64,000 bases of DNA from Linum tenue (Eukaryota > Streptophyta > Magnoliopsida > Malpighiales > Linaceae), in the NCBI GenBank assembly GCA_946122785.1, contig CAMGYJ010000008.1, positions 56,058,963 to 56,122,962 on the forward strand, given 5' to 3'. Position 1 is the first letter of the stretch, and every line of letters begins with the position of its first letter. The position numbers were made by a program, and so were the translations under genes. The notes beneath the pieces were generated by a model that did not search any database, had not been told where the DNA came from, and was given only the letters and a program-made list of their open reading frames with translations. This document shows positions 22,062 through 32,567 of this stretch, in pieces.

Positions 22062-22109
22062 CTTGGAGCCCTCAAATTTAAAAATTTGGACAGTGAACTA
22101 GGCTCCAAG
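22062..22109. repeat. hairpin motif, copy C
   Basis: CTTGGAGCC pairs perfectly with GGCTCCAAG across a 30-nt loop. The loop contains an inner hairpin CAAATTT-aa-AAATTTG and the word gacagtgaacta. Compared with copy B the outer stem changes G-C pairs to A-T pairs on both sides. Confidence 0.75.
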
Positions 22110-22162
22110 CACACAAACAGCCAAACATTCACCCGCATACATAATCTAACACCCCCCCACAC

Positions 22163-22532
22163 TTACTGCCGAACCTGTTCCCCTATATTCAATGCTTCGT
22201 TTCTCCCTCGTCCGGACTCCGAATCAGTCGCCGTTTGATCCCAGACGCTCGTAGTCTCGTCCTCTTTCTTTTCATGACAAGCTTACATGATTCTTTGTCC
22301 ATAAAGTGGGATATAAATCCATTCTTCTTCAGGTCATGCCCGAGTTTCTTCTCCCTAATCGCCAATTGATCTTTGATTGACTTGAAACTTGCGCCTATGC
22401 TTCACTTTATGTGCTAGGCCCTAAATATGACAAAGGAACACAACCTAGCGTAAAATAGGCCAAAGAAGCGACAATGCAAGCTTAAAAGATCAAGAAACAA
22501 AGGGGAAAACATGTGCAAATATCGAGTCATCA
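22163..22532 (-). repeat. right inverted arm (LTR-type end)
   Basis: Inverted copy of the left arm. It is preceded on the low side by the run accccccccac, which could be a polypurine tract read on the minus strand. Confidence 0.88.
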
Positions 22533-22537
22533 CCAGT

Positions 22538-24264
22538 ATGTACAGATTGCCAAAAGATGGAGGAAATAACCCATGAAATTAATGCCCCAAACATCAAAAA
22601 TTTCACAAATGACAGAAATATGTTGGGGCATCTCATCCCGGAAAGAAATGTTACCTGACCTTTGGCAGCGGTCGCACTGTCGTGCGAAGGTGTCTGCATC
22701 CATGAAGAGCGAGGCCCAATAGAAGCCCGACTGTAGCCCCTTCCGCGCCGTGCGGTTTCCTCCATGGTGACCTCCAGTAGGTCCCTCGTGACATTGAGAC
22801 AGGATGTCTCCCATCTCGTGCTCCATGACACTGCGCCGGATCACGCCATCTGCTCCGATCCTGAAGAGGTAAGGATCCTCCCAGAAGTAATGCTTCAGGT
22901 CGGAGAAGAACTTGCGCTTTGCATGAGTGGCCATGCCCTTTGGTAATTGCTTGCCCACCAGATAATTGGCAAAGTCAGAATACCAAGGGGCCACGCTGTC
23001 CACCAATGTCATCGCCAGCAATCGCTCACCAGGGAAGGAGTCATCGATCTCTTCCACGACGTTGTCCACCGGAGGGGCTTCCAACCGTGGATGATCTGCA
23101 GCAACATTCTCGACTCCCTTCTTGTCCCGGATATCTATATCAAATTCCTGCAGAATCAGGATCCAGCGGATGAGCCTAGGCTTTGCATCAGCCATGCTCA
23201 TCAGGTAGCGAATCGCTGAGTGGTCTGTATAGACCACCACATGGGAGAGCACCAGATAGGGTCGGAACTTATCAAATGCATAAACTACAACAAGAAGCTC
23301 CTTCTCCGGGGTGGTGTAATTCTCCTGTGCATCGTTCAAGGTCTTCGGCTCGTAGTAGATGGGCTGGAAGTGCTTCTCGCGTTTCTGACCCAGAACTGCT
23401 CCCACTGCATAGTCACTCGCATCGCACATCAGCTCAAAAGGAAGAGACCAGTCAGTCGAAGATCGCCAGCATGCATCTCTGGAAGGTCGCCGGTGCATTA
23501 CACAGCCCGAATGGAATCCTCCAGTAAGCAAAGGTACCGAAGGGGCAAGTGAATGTGGTCTGCGCCTGATCCTCTGGTGCGATAGGAATCTTGAAATAAC
23601 CAGACATGCCATCTAGGAAGCAATAGAACTCATGGCCAGTCAACCTCTCCAGCATCTGATCAATGAAAGGTAGGGGAAAATGATCTTTCCTGGTGGCGTC
23701 GTTCAGGCGCCGTTAATAGATACAGACTCTCCAGCCGGTCACGGTCCGCATCGGGATCAACTCTTTCTTCTCATTCGGGACCATAGTCATCCCGCCTTTC
23801 TTCGGGACCACCTGAGTGAGACTAACCCACTTTGCATCAGATATAGCAAAGATGTTCCATGCATCCATGAACTTCACAATCTCTACCCGAACCACTGCCT
23901 CCAAGTTGGGAGACGATCTCTGTTGTGGCTGCCTGACTGGCTTAACCTCATCCTCCATCAGAATTCTGTGGGATCAGAAGGATGGGCTAATGCCTCTGAT
24001 ATCTGTGATCTTCCAAGCCATGGCCCTGGCATACTTCTGCAGCAGAGCCACCAGCCTGCTCTTCTGCTCGGGCGTCAGATCTGAGCTGATAATGACCGGG
24101 AGCTTATTCCCCTCCCAGAGAATTGCATACTCCAGGTGAGAGGGGAGGGGCTTAAGCTCCAGCTCTGGCGGCTCCTCCAATGATGTAGCGATCCGGGGCG
24201 AGACAGGGATCGGCTTGAATGGTATCTCTCGCCCCTCGATCGCGGCCTCGTCTAGCTCCGTGAG
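22538..24264 (-). pseudogene. Gypsy reverse transcriptase, RNase H and integrase N-terminal part
   Basis: Read on the minus strand from the protease end. The reverse transcriptase part includes LTPEQKSRLVALLQKYARAM, QVVPKKGGMT, LDGMSGYFKIPIAPEDQ and PFGLCNAPATFQRCMLAIF. In-frame stops stand at 23974, 23713 and right after the protease frame (24265). The sequence then jumps from CMLAIFD to DWSLPFELMCDASDY, so the region holding the catalytic YxDD (about 130 residues in relatives) is deleted with a frame change near 23450. RNase H (CDASDYAVGAVL, TTPEKELLVVVYA, YTDHSAIRYL) and the integrase HHCC finger (CHEGPTGGHHG, CDRCQRSG) follow. The frame ends at the nested insertion. Confidence 0.9.
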
Positions 24265-25119
24265 CTACTCCTCCAACTGCACATCCTGTGATGCCGGTTC
24301 CCCTAGCAAAAGACAACGCTCGAGGAAATCGTCAGTACCCGCACTCGTGATGGCGAGTGCGGTCTCAAAATCAACAACAACATCACAGTAGTCTATATAA
24401 TCATGGAGCTTGGGGTGTTTCATAATATCAGAAACAGAGAAGGTGATTTGTTTACCTCCAGCTCGCAAAATCAATTTCCCATCATTCACATCAATGAGCG
24501 CCTTGGCGGTGGCGAGAAAAGGTCTACCCAATATTAATGGCACATCCACATCCTCCTTTATGTCCAAAATCACAAAATCAACAGGATATGAAAATGGCCT
24601 TACTGCGACTATCAAGTCCTCTGCAATGCCCCTAGGATGCACAATGGATCTATCAGCAAGTTGAATGCTCATCCTAGTATCACTGGGTTCACCTAGGCCT
24701 AGCTTTTTAAACAGTTTATGTGGCATGACATTTATGCTAGCGCCTAAATCCTCCAAGGACTTCCCTATATGCAAACTACCAATCATGCAAGGGATAGTAA
24801 AACTCCCTGGGTCTTTTCGCTTCTCTGGTAGTTTGTTCTGCAGGATGGCAGAACACTCCTCGTTGAGCATCACCGTTGACAGCTCCCCAAGCTTCCTCTT
24901 GTTGGTGAGGAGATCCTTCATGAACTTGGCATAATTGGGCATCTTCGATAGTGCCTCCACGAAGAGCATACTTATGTTTACCTGCTTCAGCATTGCCATG
25001 AATTTGGCAAACTCAGTCTCCAGTCGGTCTTTGTGCAACCGAGTAGGAAAGGGAAGTTGCGGTACATACTCCTTCACCACTGGTTTCGGTTTAGGAGCAT
25101 GCACCTCAACCTCCTTCAT
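24265..25119 (-). CDS. Gypsy protease region
   Basis: A 284-codon open frame with the Athila-type protease: FTIPCMIGSLHIGKSLEDLG, with active-site DLGAS (the family commonly has L where other aspartic proteases have S or T), then LADRSIVHPRGIAEDLIV and VPLILGRPFLATAKALIDV. It ends at an in-frame TAG before reverse transcriptase. It is a fragment of a dead polyprotein, not a separate gene. Confidence 0.85.
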   Translation of the reverse strand: MKEVEVHAPKPKPVVKEYVPQLPFPTRLHKDRLETEFAKFMAMLKQVNISMLFVEALSKMPNYAKFMKDLLTNKRKLGELSTVMLNEECSAILQNKLPEKRKDPGSFTIPCMIGSLHIGKSLEDLGASINVMPHKLFKKLGLGEPSDTRMSIQLADRSIVHPRGIAEDLIVAVRPFSYPVDFVILDIKEDVDVPLILGRPFLATAKALIDVNDGKLILRAGGKQITFSVSDIMKHPKLHDYIDYCDVVVDFETALAITSAGTDDFLERCLLLGEPASQDVQLEE

Positions 25120-26599
25120 TTCCTCCTCATTAGCTGGAAGTGCTGAAGCAGGGGTCTCTCTCTCTCCTGTGCCCGCACAGGTGGATCAGCAGTCATCTTG
25201 CCACTCCTGGTAGTAATGGCCTTGCAGTGCTCATTTGGGTCCTGCAGATGAGGGATGGTCTGACCGGGTAAAGTACCAGGAGTCCTCTGAGCTACAGCCT
25301 GGGCAACACTCCCAAGCTGGGTCTGGATATCCCGCAGCACAACCTGTGTGTTTCTCTGACTAGCTTCTAGCTCCAAGAATTTACCTGAAGCTTTCTCCAT
25401 GAACTGCTCGATGTTATTGAACTTGTTTGCACTGGAGGTGGCCAGAGAACCCACCAGATCATGCAATTCCGCCATCGGGTCACTCTGTAATGGGGCTGTG
25501 GGTGCTGCCCCTGTCTGATGAAATGGCCGCACCTGTGATTGAGGTGGAATTGGCCCCCTCTCTGGGCGGGCAGAGAGGCTGTTGCGGCTGCTGAAATTTC
25601 CCTTGTCTGGGCTGGTAAGGAGGCCTCTGGAAGCCAGGTGGTCCCTGGGGGACTAGTGGTCTAGAATTGGCTCCAGCCCAGGACAAGTTAGGATGCTGGC
25701 GCCACCCCTCGTTGTAAGTGTTGCTGTAGGGGTCGAAGCGCCTGGCATTGCTGATGAAGTCCACCTGCTCCTGGGGAGTAGAAGACTCCCTCATCGCCTG
25801 ACAGTCCTCCACGGTGTGAGGGGAGCTCTCACACCATTGGCATTACATCGCCTGCTGCTGTCCTGTACCTACAATCATCCAAAGTTGATTCAGCTGTGGC
25901 GGTGTTTTAGTGAGCATATTCCCTCCACAGACCGAGTTAATCAGCTGCTTGTCTTCATGGAAGAGGGCATGGTAGAAGGTGCCCACCTTGAAGGCGTCAG
26001 TAAAACCATGGTTGGGACACTTGAGGAAGAGACTGGTGTATCTCTCCCAAGCATCCCGGATGGTCTCATCTTCATCCTGAGTAAAGTGGGGGATTTGCTT
26101 CTGCAAGTCCGCCGTCTTGGACGGGGGATGGTAGCGAGTGAGGAACTTGTCCGCCAGGTTAGCGAACGTGATGATCAATCCAGGGGGCCTGGTGTCCAGC
26201 CACTCCTTGGCCTGCCCCTCCAAAGTGATTGGGAAGTACCTCAGCTGGATGGCAACGGCTGGGACCCCATTTATCTTGATTCTATCGATGAGCTCGTGGA
26301 ATTGCCTCAGATGTGATCGGGGTGCTCACCTCAAAGTTGTTGGATGGGACTAGAGGGTGCTGAATGGGCGACCTCATGTCCGCGGCTCTGGCGGTCTAGT
26401 AGTACCCCATGGTTTGCTCCTCGGGAAAGACCACATCATGGTTCTGTGGGTCACCCATCTCTTCCTCCTCGGTGATTTGCAGCTGTGTTAAGGCCTCCTC
26501 CGCAGCCAGTCGCGCCTTTAGAGCCCGCTTGAAGTTTCTACAGGTTCGTTCAAGCTCTTGGTCTAACGGTAGTAAATCTCCCGACTGGCTACGGGTCAT
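25120..26599 (-). pseudogene. Gypsy gag
   Basis: Pieces in shifted frames: MTRSQSGDLLPLDQELERTC at the start (26599), then AADMRSPIQHPLVPSNNFEV, then the gag core QAKEWLDTRPPGLIITFANL, ADKFLTRYHPPSKTADL and WERYTSLFLKCPNHGF, then RFDPYSNTYNEGWRQHPNLS and a coiled-coil-like segment (NKFNNIEQFMEKASGKFLEL). The order matches Athila/Tat gag. Stops (for example after QTMGYY) and frame changes break it. Confidence 0.85.
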
Positions 26600-26675
26600 G
26601 CACTACCTGCACACAATCAGCAAAAGCAACCCGTGAAGACACACAGGTGGAAGAGAGAAAATACAGTAAAGAAAA

Positions 26676-27665
26676 AGCAGTAAGAAAGCAGGAAATGATT
26701 CGGTTTTCTAAAGCAAGGGAAGAGTCACTCGGGAATGAGTTCCCCTAGCTCCTTAGTTAGGTCACAGTTGTAATTCCATTTGGTTGCTTTACTCCTGATT
26801 ATACTTGGGTATGAAGAACCCTAGTTTCATGTGTTAGAATGAGTCCCCCTAGCTCCTAACACATGGAACTAGGGTTCTTCATACCCAAGTGAGAGAAAGT
26901 TCTACTCCATAGAGAGAGAGAGGGAAACAGTAATCAGAGTAGTCATACTCATAAAGATGAGGAAAATCTGCTCTGGGATGTCAATCTTCACTCCTGGGGA
27001 TGCAATCGGGGCTTCAATGGTGAGAAATCCACTCCAAGTAGCTCCTAGTGTTTGTTCTTCGCACCTTCTCTCTCTAAAACTCTGTTTTTTCTCCAAAAAG
27101 TCGATTCCCTCTCTTTTGGCTCGAATCTGCCTCAAAAAGTTGACTCTGGGCAAAACACGGTCGAGGGCACGGCCGTGTTTTGCTTTTGCCCGTCCGTGCC
27201 CTTGCCACGTGTTAAAAACACGCCCACATCGGCCAAAACACGGTCATGCCTAAAGATGGACACGACCGTGTTTTCTGTCACTTCCGCCCGTGTTTTGGGC
27301 TTCGCAGCAACCTCCAAAAATAAACCCTCGGCATAAATAACACGGTCTTTAAACACGGCCGTGTTTTTATTTAGTCCAGCCCGTGTTTTTCTTCCTCATC
27401 AGTTCAGCTCTCGGCATAAACACTGGCGTGCTCTTTTCGTGTACACGACCGTTCTTTTCAGGCCTCCTGCCAGTGCTTTGGCCCCAGTTCAACAGAATGA
27501 CCTCCAAATGCCCCGAAACTCGTGCTTAGCCTTTCCTTCGACGTCTGGGACCTGAAACATGACAAAGTAGCACCACCCGGCGTAAAATAGGCAAAAAACA
27601 CACGACTACGAGCCGCAAACGGATAAGAACTAGGGGTGCAAACATGTGCAAATACATCGTTATCA
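26676..27665 (-). repeat. 5' LTR remnant of the Gypsy element
   Basis: Starts TGATAACGATG in the element's sense. It contains a palindromic CACGG/CCGTG array (27150-27430), a 35-bp palindrome (26803-26890) and the segment shared with the other LTR (26676-26808). The 3' end of the LTR and the primer site are missing. Confidence 0.75.
26803..26890. repeat. 35-bp inverted repeat (palindrome) in the LTR
   Basis: Arms 26803-26837 and 26856-26890 are complementary at 34 of 35 positions around an 18-bp spacer. The arm contains gaagaaccctag, a word typical of plant LTR leaders. It replaces several hundred bases of LTR sequence present in the other copy. Confidence 0.85.
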
Positions 27666-27909
27666 GGGTGGGCATCCGGACGGGTAATCCGTGGTTTTAC
27701 ATTGAATCACACACAAATAAACCAAACCGCAGTGGATGTGTGATTGATGTGGGTGGATTGTGGTTCAATAACCTCCTACATACACTTATCGGGTGCGTGA
27801 TCGGTGGGTTGCGGGTCACATGAATGTTCTGCACCCTATCTTTACCTGAAAAATAGTTGTTTCTTATTTATACTAACGATTAATCATCGTATTTTGCAAC
27901 CGACACTAC

Positions 27910-28476
27910 TAGACCTGGCAATTGGGTCGGGTTGGGAACTTCGGTTACGGGTCGTGTCATGTTTGGTTGGCTTATTTCGGGTCAAATATTGACCCAACCC
28001 ATTCGGTTTTGGGTCGGGTTACAGGTCATTTCGGGTTATGAGCGTTCTCAAAACAATATCAAACATGCTTCATATTTTCTTAAAGTACACAAATTTTCAT
28101 ATATGCATGACAATAGTTTACCTAACACATGTCAATCAACATATTCTCAAATCCTCCCACGCTAATTAAATGAAATATAAATTGCGCAAATCGTGAAAAA
28201 AACAATCACAAGAGTAATACTACTACAAGAAACACATGATATTTGATTATCCTTAAACTCCAAACATGTCATTCAAATCCTTGTGATTATTTTTAGACAT
28301 CTCACCAATTTATGAGTGATTTTATCATATTTTGTGAGGACCCGCTAACCCACCCAACCCGACCCAAAAATCACGGGTTATCGGGTTCGTCATTCGGATT
28401 TCGGGTTACAAAAATTTATAGTATTCGGGCGATTTCGCATCGGGTCAACGGGTCGGGTTGTAATTTGCCAGGTCTA
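27910..28476. mobile_element. hAT-like MITE with perfect 8-bp duplication
   Basis: TAGACCTGGCAA is the exact inverted terminus at both ends, with GGGTCGGGTT-type subterminal repeats. The direct repeat gacactac (27902-27909 and 28477-28484) flanks it. The 567-bp interior is AT-rich and noncoding. Confidence 0.92.
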
Positions 28477-28689
28477 GACACTACACATTATCCATCAACT
28501 TTCAAAGGCGGAATATAAAGGCTATTTTTGGGTTACAAGTTAACCTATAAATGTAGTCAACTTGTCTAATTAATAGTTGAAGAATTGCATTTACAAGTTA
28601 ACCTACAACCCAACCGTACCCATCCGCCACCCACCCAACCCGACCAAACCTAAACAATGTGTGAGTGGATTGCGGGTCAAAATTGTACC

Positions 28690-30280
28690 GATTCGGGCCT
28701 AACTGTACAGTTTTTATCCTCGTTTCTTTTTGACGTTTGTTGCATTTGAGCTCCAAAAGAGGTGGTTTTACGTTAGGTTTCTTGTGTTTCAGTGTGTTTC
28801 GGATTCTAACAGGTGAAACCAACCCCAGAGTCGAAAGTTGGAAGAAAAGGAGCAAAGACCCGACAAAGATGAGGAGACAGTCTGTGTTCACGGTCTGTCA
28901 TTGGAGTTCACGGTCTCCAGGACCGTGAACTGGAACCACAAAGCTTGAACCAAGAAGCGTCTAGAGGGGATTCTGAGGTTATTGATGCCAAGGCTGTTCA
29001 CGGTCAATAAGACCATGAACTGCAGCAACCACAAACTGTGAATCCAAGAAGTGAAGCGGTGTGTTTTGGTTCAGAACACTGAGTTCACGAACGTGTTTTG
29101 ATGTTCACGGCCATGAACTGGGCTCGATCTTAGTATAAAGAGCCAGTTGAAAGGAAGAAGAAGGGGAGAGACCTATTGTGAGAAAATTCTTCTTCTTCTT
29201 CAGATTTTTAAGTGAGAAAGTGACAAACCAAAGAAGAGGAGAAGCTAGGGTTTCATCTCTAAGCAAGGATTTGGGAATTCCTTCCCCAAAGGAGGATCTC
29301 TTCAACACAAGGAGCAAGGCTTGCATCTTTTTGATGGCTTTCCTTCTTCTCTCTTGTGTTTTCCCTTCTCCTAGCATGGAGTAGTCCCTTCTTTCACTTG
29401 GGTGTTTGTAAACCCTAGCTACAATTATGTGAATGTTTGTATGAATTGAATGATTTGTGTGTGGTTGTGTTTAATGTGCATGTGGAGGTATTATTCATGA
29501 ATGATTGTTTTGTGTGAAAACCTATCAATCCAATTGCCATTTTAACCTAGGTAGAGAGAAAACCCCCCTTCTTTTCTTTGAAAGAGGCTTGAATGTTGGG
29601 TTTTCTTGGGTAATTCGCTGCCTCCTAGTTAGGTTAATGCAGGGGAAACCTCCTATTTTGTATTAGCACTTAGGGTTTGCTTGTGGGTGGCCATCCGAAC
29701 TCCAATTCGAGGGTGAAGTCTAACCATTACTTAGTCAATAGGTTAAGAGGGTCACATTAGTGGCTTGGATCGTATCCCATTTCCTCGACCTAGAGAGTAA
29801 GAGGGTAGTTTTGGCTTCTTGTTGGACAACCATTCCTTAGTCAATAAGTTGAGAGGGTCGCATTAGTGTCTTGGATCATATCCCATTTCCTAGACCTGGA
29901 GACTAAGAGGGTAGCTTTGGATACTTGTTAGACTTTCCTGCAGTTTATAACCCCCTAACCACACACGGTCATTCGATCCTTCAAGTAGTAATTGTTAGCT
30001 AGGGGGAGCAACACCCGGGTGAAGCCTTCTCAATTAGTGTCAAAACCATTTCATCTTTGCAAAGTAATTTAGCTTTAGACTTTTGTTTTCACTAAAACTA
30101 ATTCGCTAGATAATGTTTCAAACAATCGAAGTAGCGATACATGGGTTAGGCCGGGTCGATATTTAAACATACTTGCCCTATATTGCACCCATCTAAGGTT
30201 TGTACTTGGGCCTTAGGTGGATTTTATTGTGATAGTCAGAGCAAGTCATGTACCAAATCATTACTAAGTGGGTGTGACAG
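28690..30280 (+). repeat. Athila/Tat-type LTR-like block
   Basis: It has the layout of the other LTR-like segments: paired words gttcacggtc and gaccgtgaac (28880-29120), a TATA-like word (agtataaag, near 29133), then tgtaaaccctagc (near 29407) and a long untranslated-like tail with 'cacttgg'-type words. No coding domain follows. Exact ends and target duplication were not found; it may be a solo LTR. Confidence 0.5.
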
Positions 30281-30330
30281 TTTAAGATCAAAACTCACTC
30301 AACCCATTCATTGCCACCCCTAATTGAGAG

Positions 30331-32535
30331 GTTAAACCAAACATCAATTTTCTACATAACAAATAGTTCATGAAGTCATAGTAGATTTTCCGTCCGGGTT
30401 GATAATTAAAGTTTACTTTCGTTGTACCACACCATGTTAATGGTTATACTTTGCCTTCGGTTGGGTTATTAGTTAGGCACAAATCCTACGGCTCAGACTT
30501 CTCTCGGCGCATCGCTCGCTTTGCTCTCTGCGTGCCTTTCTAGCCTAGCACTTCTTATCTTCTTGGTGGAAAATTTTGGGCCCAAATTATGAGGGTTTAT
30601 TGTGGATTTTTTTGGGACTTTTAGAACTCCCATTTGAAGAGGTTTTGCCACTTTTTTACATTTTAGTACCACAATTGTGATTGTCTTAAAGTAGGAACCT
30701 AACCTCCAAAATTCAATCAAGCAGAGGATAAAAGCATACAAAACATCAATTGTTCATAGATAGAGGAAAAGCACCTAAATTCACAAAAACACTTCTCGTC
30801 ATCATCCACTTGAAACTCCTCGTTCCCGATTGGCTCACTTCTCAATTTGCCGATCCTCGCGACGGACAGAGTGTCACACTCCTCCCGCTTGCTTCACCGT
30901 CGAGAATAAGACTTTCCTAGTTGTTCCCCTTGCCATCATGGAAGAGATCCCATTAACAACGTCTTTTTTCCTGAACTTGGGCCCTCTCGTCGTCGATCCC
31001 ACATTATCCTATGCACGAATAGTCGGAAAAGAGAAGTTTGCAAAAGCCAACTTTGTCATCACAGACTCGATGCTTTTCTAATTTTTGTCGATTACTTCCC
31101 ATCTACTGGGCCTGTAGTCGTATTGATGACAACATCCATATTCAACCTTCCTCCAACATCATCGCTGCCGCCACCACCCTCATGATGTGTCTGTTCACCC
31201 TCTATAACATTCTTTCTGAATCTCAAATTCTTAACGTTACCACGTGTTACCCTCTTCTCCTTACCTTCAACAACATGGATGATCTCGTTTGGTGCCACTA
31301 CGAACGAAGACACGTCCATTAAAGAAGCTTCCATGTAGATTGTCGCTGTGGTAGGAAATGGTGTCGTGGGTGTCTTTAGAGCTATGGATAGCTCCTTGGA
31401 TGGATCCACCTCAAACCGCTAAGATATCATTGAATGGAGCAACGCCTTCAAAGTTGATGTTCGCAACTCGGACGTCAACTCTTTATGGAAATCGACATCT
31501 TAAATATGGTGTCGGAGAACTGAGCTCCGATATCAATTGTTACTTAGATGCATCTCATGGGTTGAATTATACATATAGATCTTTGATTTCCGGACTTTGG
31601 AATAACTTCCTCGACACTCTCGAGTACGCGAATCTCCTTAATGGAGAGGACAACCCAAAATATCTACGAAACAACTAATTAAATAACAAAGACAATAAAC
31701 ATAAAATGAGTTCCAATCTTCTCATATTATAACCATAAACAAACAAAAAAATTATTTACACAACCAAATCTTTTTTCTTCTCACTCCATGCTTTTACCCT
31801 CTCCTTTTCCATCTTGAATTTCTTTTCTTCTTTTACAAAACACATTAATTCAATATTAACATAATTACGAATAACCCTATTCCAACTAAACAAATAAAAT
31901 AACCCCAATAATCACAAAATATAACTAAATACAAATACATAATCTAAAGAATATAATAAACACTTTCTCCATTTACGCTTTACCATTTCAAAATTCAAGC
32001 CTTCTTAAGCATCTATGCCAGCAGCCATCCCACCAATCAGATCTTTTCATAGATTCTTTTTTCTTTTCATGTTAATTTATTATTTTTTCTTTCTAGATCT
32101 AACGGTCTAAATTAAAAAAACAGTTTATTTTTTATTTAATTTTGTCTTTTAAATTTTTCAGTAATCCAATTAGAATGTGCCACCTAACACATCTCTCTTC
32201 TTTTCCAATTCCCTACTATTCTTAATTGAACCTTATTTATTTTGTTTGAACTCCGAATTTGTATATTTTTGTGCCAAAAAATCAGATTTTATGTGATCTA
32301 TACAACGTTATCCATTTTGATATATGTTGAATTTTTTTCCTTCAAAACCATGGTCACAATCATATATTCATGATTTATGCTCCTATTGGACAATTAGTAA
32401 ACTATATCAATATAATTTGATTCTACCTCTATGAAGTATTCATGTACTACCAAAGTTCACCGGACAAGTTTCTTATTCTACTAAGCTATTAAATTATATC
32501 AATGTTTAGTTTTTTACTCTCATAATTAATAGTAA
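30331..32535. other. unassigned sequence
   Basis: The part at 30780-31680 is less AT-rich and has open frames on both strands (for example minus 31092-31409), but I recognise no domain and cannot call a gene. 31680-32535 is AT-rich with no feature. Confidence 0.3.
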
Positions 32536-32567
32536 CTAGTATCAATACCCGTGGCTACGCCACGGGG
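32536..32567 (-). mobile_element. Helitron 3' terminus (minus strand)
   Basis: On the minus strand a hairpin (CCCGTGG-cgtag-CCACGGG, 32548-32566) stands about 8 bp before a terminal CTAG, followed by T. This fits the Helitron 3' end (stem-loop then CTRR, inserted before T). The body would extend to higher coordinates. The 5' end was not found. Confidence 0.6.

Larger units (their letters stand above)
19634..22532. mobile_element. retroelement with inverted LTR ends nested in the Gypsy integrase
   Basis: Both ends read inward as TGATGACTCGATATTTGCAC, and the inverted arms (19634-20004 and 22163-22532) differ at only about five positions. The 5-bp repeat ccagt (19629-19633 and 22533-22537) flanks it. 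Removing it restores integrase codons exactly across the junction (YI then LVAVDY). TG...CA ends and a 5-bp duplication indicate integrase-mediated insertion, but the LTRs are inverted rather than direct. The left arm continues as a long LTR-like sequence to about 21080. No coding domains are recognised inside. Confidence 0.85.
15402..27665 (-). mobile_element. degenerate Athila/Tat-type Gypsy retrotransposon
   Basis: In the element's sense it starts TGATAACGATG at 27665 and ends AGCGTGTCA at 15402, flanked by the direct repeat gggtg (15397-15401 and 27666-27670). Domain order on the minus strand is gag, protease, reverse transcriptase, RNase H, integrase, then an extra ORF, which is the Athila/Tat layout. 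All coding parts carry stops or deletions and both LTRs are incomplete. Nested within it are an inverted-LTR element (19634-22532) and a hAT MITE (17602-18138). Confidence 0.88.
15394..30322. mobile_element. hAT-like element split by Gypsy and other insertions
   Basis: The eight bases at 15394-15401 (taggggtg) and the sequence resuming at 27671 (ggcatccggacgggtaatcc) join into a typical hAT terminus if the Gypsy and its duplicated GGGTG are removed. A matching inverted end, TAGGGGTGGCAATGAATGGG on the minus strand, finishes at 30322. Flanks gttgatag (15386-15393) and attgagag (30323-30330) agree at 6 of 8 positions. The pairing of these two ends is inference. Confidence 0.4.

Noticed and set aside
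24410..25213. Plus-strand open frames across the Gypsy protease and gag
   Set aside because: They are complementary to recognised Gypsy domains on the minus strand.
31092..31409. Minus-strand frame with a glycine-rich segment (HHEGGGGSDDVGG)
   Set aside because: No family recognised and the opposite strand is equally open; left unassigned.
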